Shown piece after piece: positions 20,695 to 29,102 of a stretch of 64,000 nucleotides of DNA (positions within the stretch are counted from its first letter, which is position 1; each line of letters begins with the position of its first letter). The notes under the pieces are model-generated. The model was not told where the DNA came from. It did not search any database and worked only from the letters and a program-made list of their open reading frames with translations. A program made the position numbers and the translations under genes. Source of the DNA: Microbacterium timonense (GTDB taxonomy: Bacteria; Actinomycetota; Actinomycetes; Actinomycetales; Microbacteriaceae); the NCBI RefSeq assembly GCF_900292075.1, contig NZ_OLMV01000006.1:124001-188000 (forward strand), read 5' to 3'.

Positions 20695-21377
20695 GTGACA
20701 ACAAGGAGAACATCGTGACCGAGCAGGCAGCGACCGAGGCTCCGGCCGAGGCCGCCACCGCGCCCGCCGAGCGGGAGCGCGAGCCGCGCCGCGGTGGTCG
20801 CGAGCGCAACCCCAACCGCGACCGCGGTGGCCGCGACCGCAACGAGAGCCAGTTCCTCGAGCGCGTCGTGACCATCAACCGCGTGTCGAAGGTCGTCAAG
20901 GGCGGTCGCCGCTTCAGCTTCACCGCGCTCGTCGTCGTCGGCGACGGCAACGGTGTGGTCGGCGTCGGCTACGGCAAGGCCCGTGAGGTGCCGCTGGCGA
21001 TCTCGAAGGGCGTCGAGGAGGCCAAGCGCAACTTCTTCCGCGTGCCGCGCGTCGCCTCGACCATCCCGCACCCCGTGCAGGGTGAGGCCGCTGCCGGTGT
21101 GGTGCTCCTGCGCCCCGCCGCCGCTGGTACCGGTGTCATCGCCGGTGGCCCGGTGCGTGCGGTGCTCGAGTGCGCCGGCATCCACGACGTGCTGTCGAAG
21201 TCGCTCGGCTCGTCCAACACGATCAACATCGTCCACGCGACGGTGGAGGCCCTGAAGCAGCTCGAGGAGCCCCGTGCGGTCGCCGCGCGTCGCGGCCTCG
21301 ACTTCGACCAGGTCGCCCCCGCCCGTCTCGTCCGTGCCGAGGCTGAGGCCGCGGCCGCTGCGAAGGCAGGTGTCTGA
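20691..21377 (+). CDS. rpsE: 30S ribosomal protein S5
   Basis: The S5 core starts near residue 55 ([21 protein letters not shown]) and includes [17 protein letters not shown] and [10 protein letters not shown]. The total length of 228 exceeds the common 165-200 because an N-terminal extension of about 50 residues, rich in Glu/Ala and then Arg/Gly ([15 protein letters not shown]), precedes the core. The GTG start overlaps the rplR stop; an internal GTG at 20715 would remove only eight residues. S5 affects translational accuracy. Confidence 0.97.
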   Translation: MSDNKENIVTEQAATEAPAEAATAPAEREREPRRGGRERNPNRDRGGRDRNESQFLERVVTINRVSKVVKGGRRFSFTALVVVGDGNGVVGVGYGKAREVPLAISKGVEEAKRNFFRVPRVASTIPHPVQGEAAAGVVLLRPAAAGTGVIAGGPVRAVLECAGIHDVLSKSLGSSNTINIVHATVEALKQLEEPRAVAARRGLDFDQVAPARLVRAEAEAAAAAKAGV

Positions 21378-21562
21378 TGGCTGCGCGTCTGAAGGTCACG
21401 CAGATCAAGTCCAAGGTGAGCGAGAAGCAGAACCAGCGTGACACGCTGCGCTCGCTCGGTCTGAAGCGGATCGGCGACTCGGTCGTCCGCCCCGACGACG
21501 CGCAGACGCGCGGGTACGTCCGGACCGTCGCGCACCTCGTCAAGGTTGAGGAGATCGACTGA
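21377..21562 (+). CDS. rpmD: 50S ribosomal protein L30
   Basis: A 61-residue L30 ([20 protein letters not shown]...) with the standard [20 protein letters not shown] segment. Its ATG shares a base with the rpsE stop (TGATGG), and its own stop overlaps the rplO start in the same way. L30 lies on the 50S surface near 5S rRNA. Confidence 0.97.
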   Translation: MAARLKVTQIKSKVSEKQNQRDTLRSLGLKRIGDSVVRPDDAQTRGYVRTVAHLVKVEEID

Positions 21563-22191
21563 TGGCTGACAAGGCCGAGAAGAACGACGCCGTCGAGGCG
21601 GAGAAGGCTCCCAAGAAGGCCACGGCCCCCAGGAAGGCCGCCGCCGACAAGGCGCCCGCGAAGGCTGAGAAGGCCGCTCCGAAGAAGGCTGCGCCGAAGA
21701 AGGATGCCCCGGCTTCGCGCCCGGGCGTGCTCAAGGTGCACCACCTCCGTCCGGTCCCCGGCGCGAACACCCCCAAGACCCGCGTGGGTCGCGGTGAGGG
21801 CTCGAAGGGCAAGACCGCCGGTCGTGGCACCAAGGGAACCAAGGCCCGCTACCAGGTCAAGGTCGGCTTCGAGGGTGGGCAGATGCCGCTGCACATGCGC
21901 ACCCCCAAGCTGCGCGGGTTCAAGAACCCGTTCCGCGTCGAGTACCAGGTCGTGAACCTGGACAAGCTCGCCGAGCTGTACCCGGCCGGTGGCGACGTCA
22001 CCGTGAGCGACCTGGTCGCCAAGGGTGCGGTGCGCAAGAACGAGAAGGTCAAGGTGCTCGGCACCGGCGACATCTCGGTGAAGCTCAACGTGTCGGTCGA
22101 CAAGGTCTCGGGTTCCGCCGAGCAGAAGATCGTCGCGGCGGGCGGCAGCGTGACGGCGGCGGCCGTCGCAGCGGACAGCACCGCTAAGTAG
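21562..22191 (+). CDS. rplO: 50S ribosomal protein L15 with histone-H1-like N-terminal extension
   Basis: The L15 core starts near residue 55 ([33 protein letters not shown]) and continues through [19 protein letters not shown] to the C-terminus. The product has 209 residues, against about 150 for typical L15. The extra part is a Lys/Ala/Pro-rich N-terminus with repeated AAPKK words, reminiscent of histone H1 tails. The ATG overlaps the rpmD stop. Shorter starts near the core are not obvious, so the extension is likely translated. Confidence 0.95.
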   Translation: MADKAEKNDAVEAEKAPKKATAPRKAAADKAPAKAEKAAPKKAAPKKDAPASRPGVLKVHHLRPVPGANTPKTRVGRGEGSKGKTAGRGTKGTKARYQVKVGFEGGQMPLHMRTPKLRGFKNPFRVEYQVVNLDKLAELYPAGGDVTVSDLVAKGAVRKNEKVKVLGTGDISVKLNVSVDKVSGSAEQKIVAAGGSVTAAAVAADSTAK

Positions 22192-22199
22192 TACGCGCA

Positions 22200-22233
22200 C
22201 AGTGGGGGTCGGAGCTTGCTCCGGCCCCCACTG
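22200..22233 (+). terminator. Strong hairpin between rplO and secY
   Basis: A 16-bp stem (22200-22215 with 22218-22233), with one G-U pair and a tiny loop, begins eight bases after the rplO stop. It looks like an intrinsic terminator without a T tract and may reduce readthrough from ribosomal genes into secY-adk-map. Confidence 0.65.
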
Positions 22234-22246
22234 GGTTACCCTGGAC

Positions 22247-22268
22247 GTCGGCACGTCTGCGTGCCGAC
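22247..22268 (+). promoter_or_regulatory. Second hairpin upstream of secY
   Basis: gtcggcac (22247-22254) pairs with gtgccgac (22261-22268) around a six-base loop, ending 10 bases before the secY Shine-Dalgarno. It could control access to the secY ribosome site or act with the hairpin at 22200-22233. Confidence 0.5.
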
Positions 22269-22290
22269 ACCCCCTTCTGGAGGAATCCTC

Positions 22291-23613
22291 TTGTTCAGCG
22301 CCATCGCGCGGATCTTCCGCACTCCCGATCTGCGGCGGAAGATCGCCTTCACCCTTGCGATCATCGCCCTGTACCGCTTCGGCGCGCACATCCCGGCGCC
22401 GTTCGTCGACTTCCCCAACGTGCAGTCCTGTCTGCAGCAGTCGGCGGGCACTGAGGGCCTGCTCTCGCTGGTCAACCTGTTCTCGGGCGGGGCGCTGCTC
22501 CAGCTGTCGATCTTCGCGCTCGGCGTCATGCCGTACATCACCGCGACGATCATCGTGCAGCTGCTGCGCGTGGTCATCCCGCACTTCGAGACCCTCTACA
22601 AGGAGGGCCAGGCGGGCCAGGCCAAGCTGACGCAGTACACGCGGTACCTCACGATCGCGCTGGCGCTCCTCCAGTCCACGACCCTGGTGACGGTGGCCCG
22701 CAGCGGCCAGCTGTTCGGCACCACCAACGTCCCCGAGTGCGAGCAGCTGCTCACCAACGACGTGTGGTGGGCGCAGCTGCTCATGATCATCACCATGACC
22801 GCCGGCACGGGCCTCATCATGTGGTTCGCCGAGCTGGTCACCGAGCGCGGCATCGGCAACGGCATGTCGCTGCTCATCTTCACCTCCATCGCCGCCGCGT
22901 TCCCCGCCTCCATGTGGGCGATCTGGCAGTCGCGCGGCTTCGAGGTGTTCCTGCTCGTGCTCGCTGTCGGCATCGTCGTCGTCGCGCTCGTGGTGTTCGT
23001 CGAGCAATCGCAGCGGCGCATCCCGGTGCAGTACGCCAAGCGCATGGTGGGCCGGCGCACCTACGGCGGCACCAACACGTACATCCCGATCAAGGTCAAC
23101 ATGGCCGGTGTCGTGCCCGTGATCTTCGCATCGTCGCTGCTGTACATCCCGGCACTCATCGCCCAGTTCAACCAGCCGCAGGCCGGCCAGGACGTGCCGG
23201 GCTGGGTCGCATGGATCCAGCTGTACCTCGTGCGCGGCGACCACCCGCTGTACATGTTCCTGTACTTCCTGCTGATCGTGGGCTTCACGTACTTCTACGT
23301 GGCCATCACGTTCAACCCGGTCGAGGTCGCCGACAACATGAAGAAGTACGGCGGCTTCATCCCCGGCATCCGCGCCGGTCGTCCCACGGCGGAGTACCTG
23401 GACTACGTGCTCACGCGCATCACGCTGCCGGGCTCCATCTACCTGGGCCTGATCGCCCTGCTGCCGCTGATCGCGCTGGCGACGGTGGGTGCGAACCAGA
23501 ACTTCCCGTTCGGCGGTGCGTCGATCCTCATCATCGTCGGCGTCGGTCTCGAGACGGTGAAGCAGATCGACGCCCAGCTGCAGCAGCGGCACTACGAAGG
23601 GCTTCTCCGATGA
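22291..23613 (+). CDS. secY: Protein translocase subunit SecY
   Basis: SecY is the ten-span channel of the Sec translocon. A TTG at 22291 is chosen because ggagg (22279-22283) lies seven bases upstream and the product then starts MFSAIARIFRTPDLRRK, as in relatives; the frame is open further upstream but over hairpin DNA. The 440 residues show the expected helices, GIGNGMSLLIF, and the C5 loop RRIPVQYAKRMVGRRTYGG that contacts SecA and the ribosome. It is coupled to adk by an ATGA overlap. Confidence 0.97.
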   Translation: MFSAIARIFRTPDLRRKIAFTLAIIALYRFGAHIPAPFVDFPNVQSCLQQSAGTEGLLSLVNLFSGGALLQLSIFALGVMPYITATIIVQLLRVVIPHFETLYKEGQAGQAKLTQYTRYLTIALALLQSTTLVTVARSGQLFGTTNVPECEQLLTNDVWWAQLLMIITMTAGTGLIMWFAELVTERGIGNGMSLLIFTSIAAAFPASMWAIWQSRGFEVFLLVLAVGIVVVALVVFVEQSQRRIPVQYAKRMVGRRTYGGTNTYIPIKVNMAGVVPVIFASSLLYIPALIAQFNQPQAGQDVPGWVAWIQLYLVRGDHPLYMFLYFLLIVGFTYFYVAITFNPVEVADNMKKYGGFIPGIRAGRPTAEYLDYVLTRITLPGSIYLGLIALLPLIALATVGANQNFPFGGASILIIVGVGLETVKQIDAQLQQRHYEGLLR

Positions 23614-24203
23614 GCCGTCTTCTCATCGTCGGACCGCAGGGCTCCGGCAAGGGCACCCAGGGCGTCCGCATCGCTCAGGCGTTCGGCATCCCCGCCATCT
23701 CCACCGGCGATGTGTTCCGCGGCGCGGTCGCAGCCGGCACCGAGCTCGGACAGCAGGTGCAGGCGATCATCGAGGCGGGCAACCTCGTCTCCGACGAGCT
23801 GACGAGCGCCGTCGTGCGCGACCGCCTCGCACAGCCCGACGCCGAACACGGATTCCTCCTCGACGGTTATCCGCGCAACGTCGTCCAGGTCATGCACCTC
23901 GAGGAGTTCCTCGAGGGTCGCGACGAGCAGCTGGATGCCGTCATCGAGCTGGACGTCCCCCGCGACGAGAGCATCGCGCGGCTGTCGCTGCGCGCGGCCG
24001 AGCAGGGCCGCAGCGACGACACCGAAGAGGTCATCGCCAACCGTCTGGCCATCTACGAGCGCGAGACCGCACCGATCCTCGACATCTACCGCACGCGCGG
24101 CATCGTCGACCGCATCGACGGCGTGGGCACGCTCGACGAGATCACCGAGCGCATCATCTCGGCGCTCGAGGCGCGCGGCCTGGTGCGGCCGGCGGCCGCC
24201 TGA
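23610..24203 (+). CDS. adk: Adenylate kinase
   Basis: The enzyme interconverts ATP plus AMP with two ADP. The ATG at 23610 overlaps the secY stop. The 197-residue product has the P-loop GPQGSGKGTQ at residues 8-17, STGDVFR, the AMP-binding GFLLDGYPRN and a short LID (RSDDTEEVIANRL). The long zinc-type LID of some Gram-positive enzymes is absent. The order secY-adk-map is standard. Confidence 0.97.
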   Translation: MSRLLIVGPQGSGKGTQGVRIAQAFGIPAISTGDVFRGAVAAGTELGQQVQAIIEAGNLVSDELTSAVVRDRLAQPDAEHGFLLDGYPRNVVQVMHLEEFLEGRDEQLDAVIELDVPRDESIARLSLRAAEQGRSDDTEEVIANRLAIYERETAPILDIYRTRGIVDRIDGVGTLDEITERIISALEARGLVRPAAA

Positions 24204-24207
24204 TCCC

Positions 24208-25050
24208 GTGTCGCTGCGCCGCTCCCTCTACAAGTCTCCCGCCCAGCTGCGGGCGATGGTCGAGCCCGGGCTGATCACCGCTGCAGCCCTCGAGGCGGCT
24301 CGCGGCCTCATCGCGCCCGGTGTGACGACCGCGGAGCTGGATGCCGCGGCATCCGCCCTCATCACCTCCCGAGGTGCGAAGTCGAACTTCCAGATGGTGC
24401 GCGGGTACCGGCACACCATCTGCGCCTCGGTCAACCAGGAAGTGGTCCACGGCATCCCCGGCGACCGGGTCCTGGCCGCCGGCGACATCGTCTCGATCGA
24501 CGCGGGCGCCGAGTACAAGGGCTGGAACGGCGACTCCGCCTTCACCGTCGTGCTGCCCGACCCGGAGCGGCCCGACGTCGTCGCCGAACGGCAGCGGCTC
24601 TCGGACGTGACCGAGGGGTCGCTGTGGGCCGGCATCGCCGCGCTGGCGTCGGCGAAGCACATCGGCGAGGTCGGCGCCGCCATCCAGGAGTACATCGAGG
24701 CCAACTCACCGGAGTCGGGTACTTACGGCATCCTCCGCGAATACGTCGGGCACGGCATCGGCCGCAAGATGCACGAGTCGCCGTCCGTGTTCAACTACCG
24801 TGTGCCCGACCCGGGGCCCGAGGTCCGTCCGGGGCTGGTCCTCGCGATCGAGCCGATGGTCGTGATCGGGGATCAGGCCACCTTCGTGGAGGACGACGAC
24901 TGGACCGTCTCCACGATCGACGGCACGGTGGGCTCTCATTGGGAGCACAGCGTCGCCGTGCACGATGACGGAATCTGGGTGCTCACCGCACCCGATGGCG
25001 GTGCCGCGGGCCTGAAGGCCTTCGGCGTCACACCGCGCGAGATCGCGTAG
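24208..25050 (+). CDS. map: Type I methionine aminopeptidase
   Basis: The enzyme removes the initiator Met from nascent proteins. The GTG at 24208 gives a 280-residue protein. The metal ligands are visible in SIDAG, NGDSAF, GHGIG, AIEPM and HWEHSVAV (Asp, Asp, His, Glu, Glu). The N-terminus SLRRSLYKSPAQLRAM shows no extra zinc or SH3-binding extension. It lies four bases after adk and is probably cotranscribed with the DsbA-like gene 11 bases downstream. Confidence 0.97.
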   Translation: MSLRRSLYKSPAQLRAMVEPGLITAAALEAARGLIAPGVTTAELDAAASALITSRGAKSNFQMVRGYRHTICASVNQEVVHGIPGDRVLAAGDIVSIDAGAEYKGWNGDSAFTVVLPDPERPDVVAERQRLSDVTEGSLWAGIAALASAKHIGEVGAAIQEYIEANSPESGTYGILREYVGHGIGRKMHESPSVFNYRVPDPGPEVRPGLVLAIEPMVVIGDQATFVEDDDWTVSTIDGTVGSHWEHSVAVHDDGIWVLTAPDGGAAGLKAFGVTPREIA

Positions 25051-25061
25051 GAAGGCTGGAG

Positions 25062-25760
25062 ATGGCACAGGCAGCACGCAAGACGAACTGGTTCGCGATC
25101 TGGGTGACCGCGGGCGTCGTGGTGGCGCTCGTGCTCGTCACGGTGCTCGTGATCACGCTCAACAACGCCGCGACGCCCAAGCCGCTGCCGACCGACGTCA
25201 ACACGCCGTCCGCCTCGAACATCGATGCCGAGACCGGTGCGATCCTCGTCGGCGACGGCGAGAACCGGCTCGACACCTACGTCGACTTCATGTGCCCGAT
25301 CTGCAACCAGTTCGAGCAGACGTACGGCGCCGAGATCGAGGGCATGGTCGACGACGGCAGCATCACCCTCGGCATCCACCCGATCTCGATCCTCGACGGG
25401 CAGTCCAGCGGCACCCAGTTCTCGACCCGGTCGGCCAACGCCGCCTACTGCGTCGCCGCCGCCGACCCGGATGCGGCGCTGCCGTTCCTTCAGGCGATGT
25501 TCGAGAACCAGCCCGCCGAGGGCTCGAAGGGCCTCACCAACAGCGAGATCCTCGACATCGCCGCCGGTGTCGGCGTGACCGGGATCGACACGTGCGTCAA
25601 CGACGGCACCTACGCCGGCTTCGTCACCGCCATGACAGCGGAGACGCCGATCCAGCCCGGCTCGCAGGGCATCGGCACACCGACGGTCGCGGTGAACGGC
25701 GAGGTCATCGCCAACTCGTCGCTGCCGCCCGCCGGCCAGCTCGCGTCGCTGTTCCAGTGA
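25062..25760 (+). CDS. Membrane-anchored DsbA-like thioredoxin-fold protein
   Basis: The 232-residue protein has an N-terminal membrane helix (about 11-33) and an extracytoplasmic thioredoxin-fold domain. The active-site motif is CPIC (residues 78-81) within VDFMCPICNQFEQ, and a cis-proline loop is seen in GIGTPTVAVNG. Two more cysteines (YCVAAA and DTCVND) could form a structural disulfide. The family resembles the DsbA/thioredoxin_4 proteins of actinobacteria that oxidise exported proteins. Its place directly after secY-adk-map suggests a link with protein export, by inference. Confidence 0.85.
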   Translation: MAQAARKTNWFAIWVTAGVVVALVLVTVLVITLNNAATPKPLPTDVNTPSASNIDAETGAILVGDGENRLDTYVDFMCPICNQFEQTYGAEIEGMVDDGSITLGIHPISILDGQSSGTQFSTRSANAAYCVAAADPDAALPFLQAMFENQPAEGSKGLTNSEILDIAAGVGVTGIDTCVNDGTYAGFVTAMTAETPIQPGSQGIGTPTVAVNGEVIANSSLPPAGQLASLFQ

Positions 25761-25769
25761 CCTGAGCCT

Positions 25770-25796
25770 CGGGATGCCGCGCCCCGCGGCATCCCG
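25770..25796 (+). terminator. Terminator hairpin after the DsbA-like gene
   Basis: An 11-bp stem built on GGATGCCGC/GCGGCATCC (25770-25780 with 25786-25796), with a five-base loop, starts nine bases after the stop. It is the likely end of the spc operon transcript. Confidence 0.65.
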
Positions 25797-25920
25797 GGTG
25801 CGCGCCCGCCCGCCGCGCGCTCGTCGCGCCGCCGCCGCCCCCCGCCCTGCCCGCGCGCCCGGCCGCGCCCGCCGCGCCGGCCCTGCCCGCGAGTCGCGCC
25901 GGCGTCGCGCCGGCCCCTTA

Positions 25921-26198
25921 CCCGCGAGTCGATGTGTTTCTGCCGGGTCGGGGTGTTTCGCGCGGGCGGAACACGTCGATTCGCCCGCTACGTGTCGACT
26001 CGCGGCATCCGGCTGCACCAGGCATGCCCGGCCCGAGGCATCCCGCCCATCCCGGAGCCCGCCGCCCGCGCGCTCGGCCCTGCCCGCGCCCGGCCGCCGT
26101 CGCGCCGGCCCCTGCCCGCGAGTCGATGTGTTTCGGCCGAGTCGGGGTGTTCCGCGCGGGCGGAACGCGTCGATTCGCCCGAGACATGCCGAACCGCG
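25921..26198. repeat. Two copies of an 85-base palindromic repeat
   Basis: The words cgcgagtcgatgtgttt and gtcggggtgtt, and a cggaac(a/g)cgtcgattcgccc segment, occur in the same order at 25921-26005 and 26115-26198. In the first copy the ends ccgcgagtcga and tcgactcgcgg are inverted repeats. The preceding bases (cgccggcccct) are also shared, so a 194-base unit was duplicated. Related words occur in the gap after 27290. Confidence 0.7.
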
Positions 26199-26321
26199 GA
26201 GCACGAGGATTCCTCCACAGGCGACGTCGGGCGCGGCTTCTGCACATCATCACCGCCCGGGGGACGGATGCCGCGGTGCGCGGGTCACTGTGGGGGAGTG
26301 GATGTCGTCAGCGCTCGAGGC

Positions 26322-27281
26322 ATGGTGCAGACCCGGACAGAGCTCGAGGCGCGCGGCATGTCCAGCCGGCAGATCGCCGCGGCCGTGTCGGAGGGGAGGC
26401 TGTGTCACATCCACCGCGGCGCCTACGTCGACGCCCTGCTGTGGCGAGACCTGTACGCCGAGGATCGGCACCTGCTGAGGGTCGTCGCCGCCCACGACCG
26501 CCGACGCGGCGGCGATGCCGTGTTCGCGCTGGCGTCCGCGGTCTCGCTCCACGGCCTGCCGCTGTTCCGGCTCGAGCCTCGGTGGGTGCATCTGTACGGC
26601 GCGCGCGCTGACGGACACGTCCGGACGGGCGACCCCCGGGTTGCGCGGCACCGGGTGGACGTTTCGGACAACGACCGCGACGTCATCGACGGCATCCCGT
26701 GCACCAACTTGGCGCGGACGGTCTCCGACTTCATCAGACTCGCGTCGGAGGAAGCCGGCATCGCCGTCGCCGACGCGGCCCTGCGCCGCGTCGCGTGGGA
26801 CGACCGCGCGCGGGTGTACCGGCAGGAGGTCGCCGAGGCGTTCCTCGCGGACGTCGGGAGTCGGCTCGCGGACGCGGGACGTGGTCGCGGCGTGCGCCGT
26901 GGGCGGCACATCCTGAGCCTCGCCGACGGGCGGGCACAGCTGCCGGGAGAGAGCGTCAGCCGCCTGTACCTCCTCAAGCTCGGGTTCGCGCGTCCGTGCC
27001 TGCAGGTGCCGGTACCCGCCCCCGACGGCGGCTGGTACTACGTCGACTTCGGCCTGGACGACGTCGACGCGTGGGGCGAGTTCGACGGCGAGGCGAAGTA
27101 CGTCGTGCCGGAGCTGCGCGGCGGTCTGGACGCGGAGGAGGTCCTTCTCGCCGAGAAGCAGCGAGAGGATTGGATCCGCGGCACCACGCACCGGCGGTAC
27201 CCGCGATGGGGGAGCCGTCACATCGCATCCGTGCAGACCCTCGGTGCGCGTCTGGCGAGCTTCCACGTCCACCCGCGCTAG
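26322..27281 (+). CDS. Second AbiEi/DUF559-like protein
   Basis: The 319-residue protein starts with a winged-helix-like region (TRTELEARGMSSRQIAAAVSEG...HRGAYVD), as in AbiEi-type antitoxins, and ends with a nuclease-like region (GWYYVDFGLDDVDAWGEFDGEAKY) resembling DUF559 or restriction-endonuclease folds. ATG 26322 is used; an in-frame GTG at 26298 is possible. It shares architecture, but limited sequence, with 10694-11626. No partner toxin is visible. It sits alone between the spc and alpha ribosomal operons, downstream of repeats, suggesting insertion. Nuclease activity is unproven. Confidence 0.7.
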   Translation: MVQTRTELEARGMSSRQIAAAVSEGRLCHIHRGAYVDALLWRDLYAEDRHLLRVVAAHDRRRGGDAVFALASAVSLHGLPLFRLEPRWVHLYGARADGHVRTGDPRVARHRVDVSDNDRDVIDGIPCTNLARTVSDFIRLASEEAGIAVADAALRRVAWDDRARVYRQEVAEAFLADVGSRLADAGRGRGVRRGRHILSLADGRAQLPGESVSRLYLLKLGFARPCLQVPVPAPDGGWYYVDFGLDDVDAWGEFDGEAKYVVPELRGGLDAEEVLLAEKQREDWIRGTTHRRYPRWGSRHIASVQTLGARLASFHVHPR

Positions 27282-27439
27282 CGGCATCCTGCGTCGATCG
27301 ACACGTTGCGCACCACTCGACACGTTCTGTCCGCGCGCAATGCGTCGACTGGTTCGGAACACCACGACTCGCGAAGGGAGGCCGCGGGAACGGCGGCGAG
27401 GAGGCGGGGCGCGAGCCGCGCCGGGGCGCCGGCGGCGAG

Positions 27440-27468
27440 TTGCCGAGGCATCCAATATCACGTATGCT
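27440..27468 (+). promoter_or_regulatory. Probable promoter of the alpha operon (infA)
   Basis: TTGCCG (27440-27445) and TATGCT (27463-27468) are 17 bases apart. Five bases after the -10 comes TTTGGTG, the same spacing and word as at the rplM promoter. A TCCATTGGCGTG element follows at 27490-27501. The leader to infA is about 90 bases. Confidence 0.75.
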
Positions 27469-27561
27469 TGATCTTTGGTGCGTTGCGCCTCCATTGGCGT
27501 GTCGCAGCACCGAACCCCATCCACCGCAGACCGACCGGTCTGCACAACTGTAAGCGAGCGT

Positions 27562-27783
27562 ATGGCGAAGAAAGACGGTGTCATCGAGATCGAGGGCGTC
27601 GTGTCCGAGGCACTCCCCAACGCGATGTTCCGCGTTGAGCTGAGCAACGGCCACAAGGTGCTCGCCACGATCTCGGGCAAGATGCGGCAGAACTACATCC
27701 GCATCATCCCCGAGGACCGCGTCGTCGTGGAGCTGTCGCCCTACGACCTCACGCGCGGCCGCATCGTCTACCGCTACCGCTGA
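27562..27783 (+). CDS. infA: Translation initiation factor IF-1
   Basis: The 73-residue OB-fold protein [20 protein letters not shown]... is almost identical to the family consensus, with the [22 protein letters not shown] block. IF-1 blocks the A site during initiation. The ATG at 27562 gives the standard N-terminus; the ribosome site is weak (gcgagcg). It opens the alpha operon behind a good promoter. Confidence 0.98.
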   Translation: MAKKDGVIEIEGVVSEALPNAMFRVELSNGHKVLATISGKMRQNYIRIIPEDRVVVELSPYDLTRGRIVYRYR

Positions 27784-27848
27784 GACCGGTCGAGAAGTAA
27801 CGCCCCACGCTCAGGCGTGCCCGGCGAAGACAGCGAACAGGAAACATC

Positions 27849-27965
27849 ATGAAGGTCAACCCCTCCGTCAAGCCCATCTGCGACCACTGCAAGGTCATCC
27901 GCCGCCACGGCCGCGTGATGGTCATCTGCAAGTCCAACCCGCGCCACAAGCAGCGCCAAGGCTGA
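27849..27965 (+). CDS. rpmJ: 50S ribosomal protein L36 (zinc-binding form)
   Basis: A 38-residue protein, [20 protein letters not shown]..., ending in NPRHKQRQG. The zinc ligands Cys11, Cys14, Cys27 and His33 are all present, so this is the C+ form, used when zinc is plentiful. It lies between infA and rpsM, as in other bacteria. A hairpin follows its stop by 11 bases. Confidence 0.97.
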   Translation: MKVNPSVKPICDHCKVIRRHGRVMVICKSNPRHKQRQG

Positions 27966-27976
27966 CCCACGGTCTA

Positions 27977-28005
27977 CGCGGATGCCGCGAGCAGCGGCAT
28001 CCGCG
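27977..28005 (+). terminator. GGATGCC-type hairpin after rpmJ
   Basis: A 12-bp perfect stem (27977-27988 with 27994-28005) and a five-base loop lie inside the alpha operon between rpmJ and rpsM. Without a T tract it may act as an attenuator or processing signal and not as a full stop. Confidence 0.5.
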
Positions 28006-28121
28006 TCCACAACTGAACATCACGACAGGCAGCGTCAGATCCTCTTCGGAGGGGACACCTCGGGTCGGAGGCCCGGGCACCGACACTGCTCCACACCTCC
28101 ACCTACTCCCAGGAGAACCGC

Positions 28122-28502
28122 ATGGCACGTCTTGCCGGCGTTGACATCCCGCGCGACAAGCGCGTGGTGATCGCCCTCACCTACATCTACGGCGTCGGCC
28201 GTACCCGCTCGAACGAGATCCTCAAGGCGACGGAGATCGACGAGAACATCCGCGTCAAGGACCTCACCGACGACCAGCTCGTCGCGCTCCGCGACTACAT
28301 CGAGGCCAACTACAAGGTCGAGGGTGACCTCCGCCGTGAGGTGGCCGCCGACATCCGCCGCAAGGTCGAGATCGGCTCCTACGAGGGTCTGCGCCACCGC
28401 CGCGGCCTTCCCGTGCGCGGTCAGCGCACCAAGACGAACGCTCGTACCCGCAAGGGCCCGAAGCGCACCGTCGCCGGCAAGAAGAAGGCCGGCCGCAAGT
28501 AA
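28122..28502 (+). CDS. rpsM: 30S ribosomal protein S13
   Basis: The 126-residue S13 begins [24 protein letters not shown] and has the C-terminal [21 protein letters not shown] signature plus a basic tail that reaches the P-site tRNA. A strong aggag site precedes the ATG. It is followed 32 bases later by rpsK. Confidence 0.98.
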   Translation: MARLAGVDIPRDKRVVIALTYIYGVGRTRSNEILKATEIDENIRVKDLTDDQLVALRDYIEANYKVEGDLRREVAADIRRKVEIGSYEGLRHRRGLPVRGQRTKTNARTRKGPKRTVAGKKKAGRK

Positions 28503-28534
28503 TCGCGGGCCCGAAGGTTTAGGAGAGCACACAC

Positions 28535-28933
28535 ATGGCACAGGCCAAGACCGCCGCGCGCAAGCCGCGCCGCAAGGAGAAGAAGAACATCGCGCTGGGC
28601 CAGGCCCACATCAAGTCGACGTTCAACAACACGATCGTCTCGATCACCGACCCGTCGGGCGCCGTCATCAGCTGGGCGTCCTCGGGCGGCGTGGGCTTCA
28701 AGGGCTCGCGCAAGTCGACGCCGTACGCCGCCGGCATGGCCGCGGAGTCCGCTGCCCGCCAGGCGCAGGAGCACGGCGTCAAGAAGGTCGACGTCTTCGT
28801 CAAGGGTCCGGGCTCGGGCCGCGAGACCGCGATCCGCTCGCTGCAGGCCGCCGGCCTCGAGGTCGGCTCGATCCAGGACGTCACGCCGCAGGCTCACAAC
28901 GGCTGCCGTCCCCCCAAGCGCCGCCGCGTCTGA
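28535..28933 (+). CDS. rpsK: 30S ribosomal protein S11
   Basis: A 132-residue S11 with [22 protein letters not shown] and the C-terminal [17 protein letters not shown] typical of the family; it lies in the 30S platform near the mRNA exit. rpsD, which follows rpsK in mycobacteria, is absent here, and a hairpin separates rpsK from rpoA. Confidence 0.98.
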   Translation: MAQAKTAARKPRRKEKKNIALGQAHIKSTFNNTIVSITDPSGAVISWASSGGVGFKGSRKSTPYAAGMAAESAARQAQEHGVKKVDVFVKGPGSGRETAIRSLQAAGLEVGSIQDVTPQAHNGCRPPKRRRV

Positions 28934-28940
28934 TTTCCGG

Positions 28941-28966
28941 GAGCGGGATGCCGTGGCATCCCGCTC
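28941..28966 (+). terminator. Hairpin between rpsK and rpoA
   Basis: gagcgggatgcc (28941-28952) pairs with ggcatcccgctc (28955-28966) and is followed by ctttc. It may tune the ratio of ribosomal proteins to RNA polymerase alpha. Confidence 0.55.
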
Positions 28967-29102
28967 CTTTCGACCGTCCCGGTCCCGATGACCCCCCGGT
29001 CGTCGAACAGGCGCGACGCGCCGTGCCGGGACACGAGCAAAACTCAACACCTCACCCACCGCACGTGTCATATAGCGGGCACGTGATCGAAAGGAACACA
29101 TA

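Larger units (their letters stand above)
25761..26321. other. Repeat-rich gap between spc and alpha operons
   Basis: These 561 bases hold a terminator hairpin (25770-25796), a very GC-rich low-complexity part (25800-25920) and two diverged copies of an about 85-base palindromic element 194 bases apart (25921-26005 and 26115-26198). I see no supported gene; the frame open into the next gene is low-complexity here. The content suggests a site where DNA has been inserted between two normally adjacent ribosomal operons. Confidence 0.6.

Noticed and set aside
21223-23592. Long minus-strand frame of 789 codons
   Set aside because: It lies opposite rpmD, rplO and secY, which are certain genes; the product is low-complexity His/Arg/Asp-rich shadow sequence.
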